Shown in pieces: positions 35,177-44,215 of a DNA stretch of 64,000 nucleotides. Below the pieces are notes generated by a model. It had not been told where the DNA came from, made no database searches, and saw only the letters and a list, made by a program, of their open reading frames with translations. Each line of letters begins with the position of its first letter. The stretch's first letter is position 1. The position numbers and the translations under genes were made by a program. The stretch spans positions 62,001 to 126,000 of the forward strand of contig NZ_BCTR01000006.1 in assembly GCF_002091475.1 (NCBI RefSeq), read 5' to 3'. This DNA comes from Sphingomonas azotifigens NBRC 15497. Lineage in GTDB: Bacteria; Pseudomonadota; Alphaproteobacteria; Sphingomonadales; Sphingomonadaceae.

Positions 35177-36615
35177 ACGCCATCGAAGACGCGATCGGCC
35201 TGCCCCGGCTGGAGGCGGAGCTTGCCCGGCAATTGGTGCTGATCGGCCGCGAGGGACCTGACTGGACGCAGCCCCGCCAGCATCCTGAGGGCCATGTCTA
35301 TGACGTGGTGATCGTCGGCGGCGGGCAGAGCGGGCTTGCCGCGGCCTATGGCCTGAAGCGCGAGCGCATTGCGAACCTGCTGATCCTCGACGAGAATCCG
35401 GAGGGTTTCGAAGGACCCTGGGAAACCTATGCGCGGATGCTCACGCTGCGCACGCCGAAGGGGTTGAACCCGATCGATTACGGCGTGCCGGCGCTGAGCT
35501 TCCGCGCCTGGTGGGAGGCGCAGCATGGTGCAGCGGGCTGGGCGGCGCTCGACAAGATCGCGCGCGGCGACTGGATGGCCTATCTGCGTTGGTATCGCCG
35601 GGTGCTGGCGCTGCCGGTGCGCAACGAGACGCGGGCAACGCTGATCGAGCCGATCGGCGAGGGGCTGCACCGGCTGCATCTGGAGGGGCAGGCGCCGCTG
35701 CTGGCGCGCAAGGTGGTGCTCGCTACCGGCATCCAGGGAGGCGGCGAATGGCATGTGCCGGCGATGATCCGCGAGGCGCTGCCGCGCCATCTCTATGCCC
35801 ATACCAGCGAGCCGATCGACTTCGCCGCGCTGGCAGGCAAGCGCATCGGCATCCTCGGCGGTGGCGCCTCGGCGTTCGACAATGCGCATGCGGCGCTTGG
35901 GCAAGGCGCGGGCGCGGTCGAGGTGTTCCTGCGCCGCAAGGTGCTGCCGCGGATCAACCCGATCCGCTTCATGGAGCGCGTGGGTTTCACCGGGCGGTTT
36001 CCGGCGCTGGGCGATGCCGAGAAATATGCGGTGATGGCCACCTTCCTCGGCCACAACCAGCCGCCGACCAACGACACCTTCGCGCGCGCCGCCGCCTGGC
36101 CGGGCTTTGCGCTGCACCTTGGAGCGCCCTGGCTGTCGGTCGCGCAGCGCGGCGAGGGGGTGCAGGTGGTGACGCCGCAGGGCGAGCATGATTTCGACTT
36201 CGTCGTGCTGTCGACCGGACTGGTCAGCGATCCCGCGCTGCGCCCCGAACTGGCGCTGGTGGCGGATGGCATTGCGCGCTGGGCCGATCGGTTTGCGGCG
36301 CCTGCCGAGGCGCGCAATGCGCTGATCGATGCGCATCCCTATCTGGGGGAGGGCTTCGAACTACTGCCGCGCACACCTGAGGATGCGGCCAAGCTGCACG
36401 GCCTATTCGCGTTCAACTATTCGGCGCTGATCAGCCTGGGCCTTTCGGCCTCGGCACTTTCGGGGCTGGCGACGGCACTGCCGCGGCTGGTGAAGGGCGT
36501 GGCAGACCAGTTGTTCCTCGACGATCGCGACGCGCTGCTGGGCGCGCTGATCGCCTATGACGAGCCCGAATTTCTCGGCGAATGGCCCCGCCAGACCGCG
36601 GAGGCGGCGGCATGA
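35173..36615 (+). CDS. hpyO: FAD-dependent monooxygenase, probable urate hydroxylase HpyO
   Basis: 480 residues with two dinucleotide-binding motifs: FAD site VIVGGGQSGLAAAYG (about residues 43-58) and NADPH-type site IGILGGGASAFDNA (about 222-236). The arrangement is that of flavin monooxygenases. It lies between uraD and uraH, and no uricase (PuuD/UOX) or HpxO-type hydroxylase is seen in the window. HpyO from Xanthomonas has this architecture and makes 5-hydroxyisourate from urate. Family resemblance is from memory, so the call rests largely on gene order. Confidence 0.8.
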   Translation: MNAIEDAIGLPRLEAELARQLVLIGREGPDWTQPRQHPEGHVYDVVIVGGGQSGLAAAYGLKRERIANLLILDENPEGFEGPWETYARMLTLRTPKGLNPIDYGVPALSFRAWWEAQHGAAGWAALDKIARGDWMAYLRWYRRVLALPVRNETRATLIEPIGEGLHRLHLEGQAPLLARKVVLATGIQGGGEWHVPAMIREALPRHLYAHTSEPIDFAALAGKRIGILGGGASAFDNAHAALGQGAGAVEVFLRRKVLPRINPIRFMERVGFTGRFPALGDAEKYAVMATFLGHNQPPTNDTFARAAAWPGFALHLGAPWLSVAQRGEGVQVVTPQGEHDFDFVVLSTGLVSDPALRPELALVADGIARWADRFAAPAEARNALIDAHPYLGEGFELLPRTPEDAAKLHGLFAFNYSALISLGLSASALSGLATALPRLVKGVADQLFLDDRDALLGALIAYDEPEFLGEWPRQTAEAAA

Positions 36616-36941
36616 CCAGCCTTTCGACCCATGTTCTCGATACCGCCCATGGCCGACCGGCGGCGGGCGTTGCGCTGCAACTCGCCGATGCCGCCGGCAC
36701 GCTGCTGTTCGAAGGCGCGACCGATGCAGACGGGCGTTGCCCCGGCCTGCCGGGTGCCGCACCGGGGCGCTATCGGCTGTCGTTCGCCATCGCCGACTAT
36801 TTTCGCGCGCACGGCGTCACGCTCGCCGATCCGCCGTTTCTCGACGTGGTGACGATCGAGTTCGGCGTCGCCGACGATGGCCATTATCACGTGCCGCTGC
36901 TCGTCGCGCCCTATGGCTATTCGACCTATCGGGGCAGTTGA
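36612..36941 (+). CDS. uraH: 5-hydroxyisourate hydrolase
   Basis: 109 residues, transthyretin-like. It starts LSTHVLDTAHGRPAAGV (catalytic His in STHVLD), has the conserved Arg in GRYRLSF, and ends with the signature YRGS. It hydrolyses 5-hydroxyisourate to OHCU, between HpyO and UraD. No signal peptide, so cytoplasmic. Confidence 0.96.
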   Translation: MTSLSTHVLDTAHGRPAAGVALQLADAAGTLLFEGATDADGRCPGLPGAAPGRYRLSFAIADYFRAHGVTLADPPFLDVVTIEFGVADDGHYHVPLLVAPYGYSTYRGS

Positions 36942-36942
36942 G

Positions 36943-38382
36943 ATGATGGTGCGTTTCCTTCTCGACGGCGAAGTGGTGGCGCTGGACGCGGTATTGCCCA
37001 CCGCGACCTTGCTCGATCATCTGCGCTATCGCCTGCGGCGGACCGGCACCAAGGAAGGTTGTTCAGAGGGCGATTGCGGCGCCTGCACGGTGCTGGTCGG
37101 CACGCTTGACGCCGAGGGTAGCGCGATTACGTGGCGGGCGGTGAATGCCTGCATCCTGTTCCTGCCGATGCTCGACGGCAAGGCGCTGCTCACCGTGGAG
37201 AGTCTGGGCGCGGCGGGCGCGCTCAATCCCTTGCAGGCCTGCATGGCAGCAAATGGCAGCTCGCAATGCGGCTTCTGCACGCCGGGATTCGTGATGTCGC
37301 TCTATGGCCGCTGCATCGGTGCGAAGGGCGCCGAGCTGCCGGTGACCGATGTGATCGCGGGCAATCTGTGTCGCTGCACCGGCTATGGCCCGATCCTGGC
37401 GGCGGCGCAGACGGTGGAGCGGCTGCCGCGCGACGATGCTGCCATGGTGGCGACGCTGCGCGATCTGGCGCGTTCGGAGACGCTCTCGGGCGAAAGCGCG
37501 GGCCAGCGCTGGTTCGTGCCGCGCACCGCCGCGGCGCTTGCCGATTTGCTCGCCGCATGGCCCGAGGCGCGGATCGTCGCGGGGGCGACGGATGTCGGTT
37601 TGTGGGTTACCAAGGGCCTGCGCGACCTCGAGACCCTGATCTTTATCGGCGACATTCCCGAACTGCAGCATATCGACGAAAGCCGCGAGGGTCTGACCCT
37701 GGGTGCCGGCGTGCGCTATGCCGATGCCCATGCGGCCTTTGCGCGGCTGCATCCCGATCTGGGCGAACTGGTGCGGCGGATCGGCGGGCTGCAGGTGCGC
37801 AACGCGGCGACGATCGGCGGCAACATCGCCAATGGCTCGCCGATCGGGGACGGGCCGCCGGCGCTGATCGCGCTGGGTGCGACGCTGACGCTACGCAGCG
37901 CGGGCGGCAAACGCACGATGCCGCTGGAGGACTATTTCCTCGACTATGGCAGGCAGGACCGCCGCGCGGGCGAGTTCATCGAGGCGATCCATGTGCCCCG
38001 GCCGGGAGCGAACGACCTGATCCACATCTCCAAGCTTTCGCGCCGCTTCGACAGCGATATTTCGGCAGTGTGCGGCGCGTTCGCGCTGCGGGTGGAGCAG
38101 GGGGTGGTTGCCAGCGCCCGGATTGCGTTCGGCGGCATGGCGGCGACGCCGCGCCGCGCCTCCGCGTGCGAGGCGGCGCTGACCGGCCAGCCCTTCACCC
38201 TGGCGACGATCGAGCGCGCCGCAGCGGCGCTGCGCGCGGATTTCACCCCGGTGAGCGACGTGCGCGGCTCCGCCGCCTATCGGCTGGACGCGGCGGCGAA
38301 CCTGTTGCTGCGGCTCTGGGCGAAGGCGCAGGGCGAGGCCGTCTCCGTTCTGGAACTGGAGGACGCGCTTGGCGGAGCATGA
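36943..38382 (+). CDS. xdhA: Xanthine dehydrogenase small subunit
   Basis: 479 residues. An N-terminal plant-type [2Fe-2S] domain (GCSEGDCGACTV), a second [2Fe-2S] domain (CGFCTPGFVMSLY, NLCRCTGYGPI), then an FAD domain (ATDVGLWVTKG, GGNIANGSPIGDGPPALIAL). It passes electrons from the molybdenum subunit to NAD. It starts 2 bp after the uraH stop. Confidence 0.96.
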   Translation: MMVRFLLDGEVVALDAVLPTATLLDHLRYRLRRTGTKEGCSEGDCGACTVLVGTLDAEGSAITWRAVNACILFLPMLDGKALLTVESLGAAGALNPLQACMAANGSSQCGFCTPGFVMSLYGRCIGAKGAELPVTDVIAGNLCRCTGYGPILAAAQTVERLPRDDAAMVATLRDLARSETLSGESAGQRWFVPRTAAALADLLAAWPEARIVAGATDVGLWVTKGLRDLETLIFIGDIPELQHIDESREGLTLGAGVRYADAHAAFARLHPDLGELVRRIGGLQVRNAATIGGNIANGSPIGDGPPALIALGATLTLRSAGGKRTMPLEDYFLDYGRQDRRAGEFIEAIHVPRPGANDLIHISKLSRRFDSDISAVCGAFALRVEQGVVASARIAFGGMAATPRRASACEAALTGQPFTLATIERAAAALRADFTPVSDVRGSAAYRLDAAANLLLRLWAKAQGEAVSVLELEDALGGA

Positions 38383-40678
38383 CGCCCCCCGCACGACGCG
38401 CGCCAGGCCGTCGCACCCGCACGACAGCGCGCATCTCCACGTCGCCGGCACCGCCCGCTATGCCGATGACGAGCCGGAACCCGCCGATATGCTCCACCTC
38501 GCCTTCGGCCAGAGCAGCGAAGCGCATGCCCGGATCGTGGCGATGGACCTCAGCGAGGTGCGTGCCGCCCCGGGCGTGGTTGCGGTGTTTACCGCCGCCG
38601 ACATCCCCGGCGCCAACGATGTGAGCCCGGTGGCGGGCGACGACCGGCTGCTCGCCGAGGACGCGGTGATCAGCATCGGCCAGCCGGTCTTCCTCGTCGC
38701 CGCGACCAGCCAGCGCGCGGCGCGCAAGGCGGCGCGGCTCGGGCGGATCGACTATGCGCCGCTGCCGGCGCACGTTACGATCGACGAAGCGCGCGCGGCG
38801 GGGTCGCTGATCGAGCCGACCCAGCGCATGGCGCGGGGCGATGCCGAAGCCGCGCTGGCGACCGCGCCGCACCGGCTGGTCGGCGGGTTCGCAATGGGCG
38901 GCCAGGATCATTTCTACCTGGAAGGGCAGGTGGCGGTCGCGACGCCCGGCGAGGACGGGCAGGTCCATGTCCTCAGCTCCACCCAGCATCCGAGCGAAGT
39001 CCAGCATCTGGTAGCGCATCTGCTCCACCGTTCGTCGGCGGACGTGACGGTGGAGGTGCGGCGTATGGGCGGCGCGTTTGGCGGCAAGGAGACCCAGGCG
39101 GCGCTGTTCGCGGCGGCGGCGGCGCTGGCGGCGGACAAGACCGGGCGGCCGGCCAAGTTCCGCTGCGACCGCGACGACGACATGGTGATGACCGGCAAGC
39201 GCCACGAGTTCCGCGTCGACTATCGCGTCGGCTTCGATGCGGAGGGCCGCATCCTTGCGCTGCGGCTCGCGCTGGCCTCGCGCTGCGGCGCCACGGTCGA
39301 CCTGTCGCCGGCGATTAACGACCGGGCGATGTTCCATGCCGACAATTGCTACTTCCTGCCCAATGTCGAGATCGTCTCGGAGCGGTTGAAGACCAACACC
39401 GTCTCTGCCACTGCGTTTCGCGGCTTTGGCGGCCCGCAGGGGATGCTCGCGATCGAGCGGGTGCTGGACGATGTCGCGGCGCATCTGGGGAGCGATCCGC
39501 TCGCGGTGCGGATCGCCAATCTCTACGGCCCGGCACGCGATACGACGCCGTACGGCATGACGGTGGCCGACAATATCGCGCCGGAACTGATCGATCGCTT
39601 GCGTACCACCGCCCGCTACGGTGCGCGCCGGGCGGAGATCGCCGCGTTCAACGCGCGCAATTCGGTGCTCAAGAAGGGGATCGCGCTGACGCCGGTCAAA
39701 TTCGGCATCAGCTTCACCACCACCCACCTCAACCAGGCGGGGGCGCTGGTGCATGTCTATGCCGATGGCAGCATCCAGATCAACCATGGCGGCACCGAGA
39801 TGGGGCAGGGCCTGTACATCAAGGTCGCCCAGATCGTGGCCGACGTGTTCGGTGTGCCCGTGGCCCGCGTGCGGATCACCGCGACGCGCACCGACAAGGT
39901 GCCCAACACCTCGGCGACGGCGGCGTCTTCGGGCGCCGATCTCAACGGTATGGCGGCCTACAATGCGGCGAGGACGATCCGCGACCGGATCACGGCCTTC
40001 GCCGCGCGGACGTTCGGCTGCGATGCGGACGCCGTGCGTTTTGCTGACGGGCTGGTGCGGGTAGGCGGCACCGAGATGCCGTTCGGCGACCTGTGCCGCA
40101 AGGCGCATATCGGCCGCATCTCGCTGTCCGCCACCGGCTATTATGCCACCCCCGACATCGCCTATGACCGCGTCGCGCATAGGGGGCGGCCCTTCTACTA
40201 TTTCGCCTATGGCGCCTCGGTGTCAGAAGTGGTGATCGACACGCTGACCGGCGAGCACCGCGTGCTGGCGGTCGACATCCTCCACGATGTCGGGCGCTCG
40301 CTCAATCCGGCGATCGATCTCGGCCAGATCGAGGGCGGGTTCCTCCAGGGACAGGGCTGGCTGACCACCGAGGAACTGGTGTTCGACGCGCGCGGCCGGC
40401 TGCTGACCCACTCGCCGGCGACCTACAAGATCCCGACCGCCTCCGATCGGCCGCGGCATCTGTCGATCGCGCTGTGGGACGGGGAGAATGTCGAGCCGAC
40501 CATCCATCGGTCCAAGGCGGTGGGGGAGCCGCCCTTCATGCTCGCCATTTCGGTCTTCTCCGCGCTCAACCAAGCAATTGCTGCCGTGGCACCGGAGGTT
40601 CGCGGCCTGCCGTTGCTCGATGCGCCGGCGACGCCCGAACGCATCCTCCGCGCCGTGGCCGCGCAGCGCGCCGCATGA
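38369..40678 (+). CDS. xdhB: Xanthine dehydrogenase molybdopterin subunit
   Basis: 769 residues from TTG 38369 with GGAGGA five bases upstream; overlaps xdhA by 14 bp. Molybdopterin-site motifs are MGGAFGGKETQ, AFRGFGGPQG, NHGGTEMGQGLY and the catalytic Glu in AVGEPPFMLA. With XdhA it oxidises hypoxanthine and xanthine to urate. XdhC, encoded next, is needed to insert the sulfurated cofactor. Confidence 0.96.
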   Translation: MAEHDAPRTTRARPSHPHDSAHLHVAGTARYADDEPEPADMLHLAFGQSSEAHARIVAMDLSEVRAAPGVVAVFTAADIPGANDVSPVAGDDRLLAEDAVISIGQPVFLVAATSQRAARKAARLGRIDYAPLPAHVTIDEARAAGSLIEPTQRMARGDAEAALATAPHRLVGGFAMGGQDHFYLEGQVAVATPGEDGQVHVLSSTQHPSEVQHLVAHLLHRSSADVTVEVRRMGGAFGGKETQAALFAAAAALAADKTGRPAKFRCDRDDDMVMTGKRHEFRVDYRVGFDAEGRILALRLALASRCGATVDLSPAINDRAMFHADNCYFLPNVEIVSERLKTNTVSATAFRGFGGPQGMLAIERVLDDVAAHLGSDPLAVRIANLYGPARDTTPYGMTVADNIAPELIDRLRTTARYGARRAEIAAFNARNSVLKKGIALTPVKFGISFTTTHLNQAGALVHVYADGSIQINHGGTEMGQGLYIKVAQIVADVFGVPVARVRITATRTDKVPNTSATAASSGADLNGMAAYNAARTIRDRITAFAARTFGCDADAVRFADGLVRVGGTEMPFGDLCRKAHIGRISLSATGYYATPDIAYDRVAHRGRPFYYFAYGASVSEVVIDTLTGEHRVLAVDILHDVGRSLNPAIDLGQIEGGFLQGQGWLTTEELVFDARGRLLTHSPATYKIPTASDRPRHLSIALWDGENVEPTIHRSKAVGEPPFMLAISVFSALNQAIAAVAPEVRGLPLLDAPATPERILRAVAAQRAA

Positions 40679-41586
40679 CGGACTGGCTGGCAGGGCTGTC
40701 GGAGGCCGAGTCGCCGCGGGCGATGATCACCGTGCTGGCGACCGAAGGGTCGGCACCGCGCGGCAGCGGCACGCGGATGCTGGTGACGGCGACGGGTAGC
40801 AGCGGCACGATCGGCGGCGGGCAGCTCGAATATCGCGCGGTCGAGCAGGCGCGGGCGCTGCTCGGGCATCCACCGGGAAGCTGGCGGGTGCAGGATTATC
40901 CGCTCGGGCCGCTGCTTGGCCAATGCTGCGGCGGCCGGGTGCGGCTGCTGGTCGAGCATGTCGATCCCGAAGCGCTCGGCTGGCTGGGCGAGGCGGCCGA
41001 GGGGCGGCGGCTCGTCTCGACGCTCACCGTCCCGCGCGTCGAGCGGCGCGTGTGCGACGATGCGGTGCCGGTGTCGGTGGGCGCGCGGGGCGAGCGGCCG
41101 GGCGTGGGGGCACAGTTTGTCGAGACGATCGGGCAGGCGCGGCGCGTCGTCTATCTGTTTGGTGCCGGGCATGTCGGCCAGGCGATCGCGCGCCATGCCG
41201 GCGCGCTGCCGCTGCGGCTCGCCTGGTTCGACACGCGTGCGGACTATGCCGAGGCCGGCGCGGTGATCGTCGAGGCGGACTCGATCGAGCGCTGCGTCGA
41301 GGATGCGCCGGCCGAGGCGGCGATGCTGATCCTCACCCACGATCATGCGCTCGATTACCGGCTCACCCGGGCGGCGCTGGCGCGCTCGCCGCTCGCCTTT
41401 GTCGGGCTGATCGGCTCGGCGACCAAGCGCGCGCGCTTCCTCCACCGGCTGGAGGGCGACGGCATCGATGCGGATGCCCGCGCGCGCCTGACCTGCCCGA
41501 TCGGCGTGCCCGGCATCTTGGGCAAGGAACCCGAGGTCATCGCGATCGCGGCGCTGGCGCAACTGCTGCAATTGGGGACGCCATGA
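40675..41586 (+). CDS. xdhC: XdhC molybdenum cofactor insertion protein
   Basis: 303 residues. It has the N-terminal XdhC motif (TIGGGQLEY), a Rossmann segment (LFGAGHVGQAIARH), and a C-terminal block (GLIGSATKRARF; CPIGVPGILGKEPEVIAI). It binds the molybdenum cofactor, helps its sulfuration and loads XdhB. ATGA overlaps on both sides. Confidence 0.95.
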   Translation: MTDWLAGLSEAESPRAMITVLATEGSAPRGSGTRMLVTATGSSGTIGGGQLEYRAVEQARALLGHPPGSWRVQDYPLGPLLGQCCGGRVRLLVEHVDPEALGWLGEAAEGRRLVSTLTVPRVERRVCDDAVPVSVGARGERPGVGAQFVETIGQARRVVYLFGAGHVGQAIARHAGALPLRLAWFDTRADYAEAGAVIVEADSIERCVEDAPAEAAMLILTHDHALDYRLTRAALARSPLAFVGLIGSATKRARFLHRLEGDGIDADARARLTCPIGVPGILGKEPEVIAIAALAQLLQLGTP

Positions 41587-42875
41587 CCCGTCGAGCCTTT
41601 CGCGGTGAGATCCTCTCGGTCGCGCACGATCCGCGCGACCATCCGCACGCGGTGCGCCACGAGGCCGATGGGCTGCTCGTCGTCGAGGATGGCATCGTCG
41701 TCGCGCGCGGGGCTTATGCCGAGCTTGCCGGTGCGCATGCCGATGTGCCGACCGAGAGGCTGGACGGCATCCTCGTGCCCGGCTTCATCGACGCGCATGT
41801 CCATTATCCGCAGATGGACCGGATAGCCTCGCACGGCGCGCAGTTGCTCGACTGGCTCGATCGCCACATCTTCCCCGCGGAAAAGGCCTTTGCCGATCGG
41901 GCGCATGCCGATGCGGTGGCGGCGGCGTTCCTGGGTGAGTTGCTGCGCAACGGCACGACCAGCGCGCTGGTGTTCGCGACCGTGCACGAACATTCGGTGG
42001 ACGCACTGTTCGAGGCAGCGCTGGCGCGGCGGATGCGGATCGTCTCGGGCAAGGTGCTGATGGACCTCGGGCCGGAGGGGCTGGCCGACACGCCCGACAG
42101 CGCACGCGCCGAAAGCGAGGCGCTGATCCGGCGGTGGCGGGGTCGGGGGCGGCTCGGCTATGCGGTGACGCCGCGCTTTGCCTTGACCTCCTCGGATACG
42201 CAGCTGCACGCGGCGGGTGCGCTGCTGACGGAGCATCCCGAGGTGCTGCTGCACACCCATCTTGCCGAGAACGTCCATGAATGCGCGGCGGTAGCGGCGC
42301 GGTTCCCTGAGGCGCGCGACTATCTCGACGCCTATGACCGGTTCGGGCTGGTCGGCGCGCGTTCGGTGTTCGCGCACGGCGTGCATCTGCCCGATCGCGC
42401 CTGCGCCCGGCTCGCGGAAAGCGGGGCGGGGATCGCGGTGTGCCCCAGCTCCAACCTGTTCCTCGGCTCCGGCTTTTTCGATTTCGGCCAGGCCGATGCG
42501 CATGGGCTTCGGCTGGGGCTGGGCAGCGATGTCGGCGCGGGGACGAGCTTTTCGATGCTCCGCACCGCCGGCCATGCCTATGAGGCGGCGCTTTCCCGTG
42601 AAGCCGCGCTCGATCCGTTCCGCGCCTTGTATCTCGCCACTGCCGGATCGGCGGCGCTGCTGCATATCGACGATCGCGTGGGCGCGCTCGAGCCTGGGCA
42701 GGAGGCGGATTTCGTCCAGCTCGATCCCGCTGCGACGCCGCTGTTGGCGCGCCGCACCGCCGGCGCCACGCTCGCCGAGCGGCTGTTCGCGCTCCAGATC
42801 CTGGGCGACGACCGCGCGATCCGGCGAACCTATATTCTGGGGGAATGTGCATGGGAAAGGGGGACGCGCGCGTGA
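41583..42875 (+). CDS. guaD: Guanine deaminase
   Basis: 430 residues of the amidohydrolase superfamily. Metal motifs are DAHVHYPQMDRIAS, LLHTHLAENVHE, FAHGVHLPD and GLGSDVGAGTSFSMLRT; the PQ after the HxH is typical of guanine deaminase. It makes xanthine from guanine for XdhABC. It is the last of the strictly overlapping genes; a palindromic repeat separates it from the nucleoside hydrolase. Confidence 0.95.
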   Translation: MTRRAFRGEILSVAHDPRDHPHAVRHEADGLLVVEDGIVVARGAYAELAGAHADVPTERLDGILVPGFIDAHVHYPQMDRIASHGAQLLDWLDRHIFPAEKAFADRAHADAVAAAFLGELLRNGTTSALVFATVHEHSVDALFEAALARRMRIVSGKVLMDLGPEGLADTPDSARAESEALIRRWRGRGRLGYAVTPRFALTSSDTQLHAAGALLTEHPEVLLHTHLAENVHECAAVAARFPEARDYLDAYDRFGLVGARSVFAHGVHLPDRACARLAESGAGIAVCPSSNLFLGSGFFDFGQADAHGLRLGLGSDVGAGTSFSMLRTAGHAYEAALSREAALDPFRALYLATAGSAALLHIDDRVGALEPGQEADFVQLDPAATPLLARRTAGATLAERLFALQILGDDRAIRRTYILGECAWERGTRA

Positions 42876-42917
42876 GGCAAGGATTCGGTGACAGGATCCA
42901 GTCGCCTCCCGAGGGCC

Positions 42918-43013
42918 CGTCATCCCGGCGTAAGCCGGGATCCATTGGGTGCTCCGTCCAGGCTCTTGCTGCAGCCGAAAGGCGTCTGGATCCCGGCTTC
43001 CGCCGGGATGACG
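42918..43013. repeat. 96-bp palindromic repeat, MITE/REP-like
   Basis: Left end CGTCATCCCGGC-gtaa-GCCGGGATCCA and right end TGGATCCCGGC-ttcc-GCCGGGATGACG form about 27-bp terminal inverted repeats, each itself a small hairpin. The shape CCGTCATCCCGGC...GCCGGGATGACG is common as an intergenic repeat in sphingomonad and other alphaproteobacterial genomes. It lies directly before the nucleoside hydrolase and is open in the same frame. I see no second full copy in this window. Confidence 0.85.
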
Positions 43014-43084
43014 AACCCAGGGGGAAGGCTCGCGCTTTCATTCGCTCCGGGATACGTCCTGCGAAGCTCTGGCACGCCGCGCTG

Positions 43085-44215
43085 TTGCGGACGGTGATGC
43101 TGTGCGGCCTGGTGCTGCTCGGCGCCGGCGCGGCGCAGGCACAGCCGGCGAAGCGCAAGGTGATCATCGACGACGAGGGCTTCGCGCTGATGCACCTGAT
43201 GCTGCTGGAGGCGGAAAATGTCGACGTGCTCGGCATCACCACGGTCTCGGGCAATGCCTGGGCCAACCGCGCGACTGCCATGGCGCTGCGCGGGCTGGAG
43301 ATCGCCGGGCGCACCGACGTGCCGGTGGTGCAGGGCGCGACCTTCCCGCTGGTCAATTCGGAGGCGCTGACCGAACGCTGGGAGGCGCTGTACGGCAAGC
43401 TCACCTGGAAGGGCGCGTGGATGCGGGCTTGGGTGGAGCCCACCCAGCAGAGCACGCCGCGCCATTACGGGCCGGACGATCCCGTCGACCTGCCGGGCGG
43501 CAATCCCAAGATCCATGCCTCGCCCGAGATCGCCGCCAATTTCCTGATCCGGATGGTGCATCTCCATCCCGGCGAGATCACCATTCTCGCCGCCGGGCCG
43601 CTGACCAATCTCGCGCTGGCGCAGCGGCTGGATCCGAACTTCGCCCGGTTGGCCAAGGAACTGGTCTATATGGGCGGCAGTCTCAACCCGCATCAGCTGC
43701 TGGACAACCGCTCCGCCGCCGATTTCGCGCGCGAGTTCGTCGATACGCCGCGCCGCGAGTTCAACATGCGCTTCGATCCCGAGGCCGCCAGCATCGTGTC
43801 GCACAGCCCCTGGCGGAAGATCACCGTGGTGCCGGTCGATCCCTCGACCGCAACGCAGCTGCGGCGGGACCTGCTTGACCGGCTTGCGAAGGCCGCCAGC
43901 CCCGAGGTCGGGCGCTTCATCGCCGGCCTAGAACCGGGCTTTCCGCTGTGGGACGAGATTGCCGCCGGGGTGTGGCTCGATCCCTCGATCGTCACCGCCA
44001 GCGATCGCCGCTATGTCGATTACAACACGCAGTTTTCCGCCGGCTATGGCGACATGCTGTCATGGCGCGAGGGCTATCAGCCGGGTCTTGGCGAGCAGCC
44101 GGCGACGATCGTCCGCAGCATCGACGTCGCCCGGCTCGAAGGCTGGATGGTGCGCACGATCGGCAACAGTACCGGCCGCGCGCACGCAGGATCAGGCAAG
44201 CCGCTCGGGCACTGA
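43085..44215 (+). CDS. Exported nucleoside-hydrolase-like protein
   Basis: About 376 residues from TTG 43085; ATG 43097 is possible and the frame stays open through the upstream repeat, so the start is uncertain. The signal peptide is VMLCGLVLLGAGAAQAQ. The family core is present (VLGITTVSGNAWANRA, ILAAGPLTNLALAQRL, FNMRFDPEAAS). The calcium/ribose Asp cluster, normally DxDxGxDD, reads IIDDEGFALM, and the late HD reads LWDEIAAG with Trp for His. It may still act on nucleosides in the periplasm or may have changed substrate. Its last 24 bp overlap the convergent phosphoribosyltransferase gene. Confidence 0.82.
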   Translation: MRTVMLCGLVLLGAGAAQAQPAKRKVIIDDEGFALMHLMLLEAENVDVLGITTVSGNAWANRATAMALRGLEIAGRTDVPVVQGATFPLVNSEALTERWEALYGKLTWKGAWMRAWVEPTQQSTPRHYGPDDPVDLPGGNPKIHASPEIAANFLIRMVHLHPGEITILAAGPLTNLALAQRLDPNFARLAKELVYMGGSLNPHQLLDNRSAADFAREFVDTPRREFNMRFDPEAASIVSHSPWRKITVVPVDPSTATQLRRDLLDRLAKAASPEVGRFIAGLEPGFPLWDEIAAGVWLDPSIVTASDRRYVDYNTQFSAGYGDMLSWREGYQPGLGEQPATIVRSIDVARLEGWMVRTIGNSTGRAHAGSGKPLGH

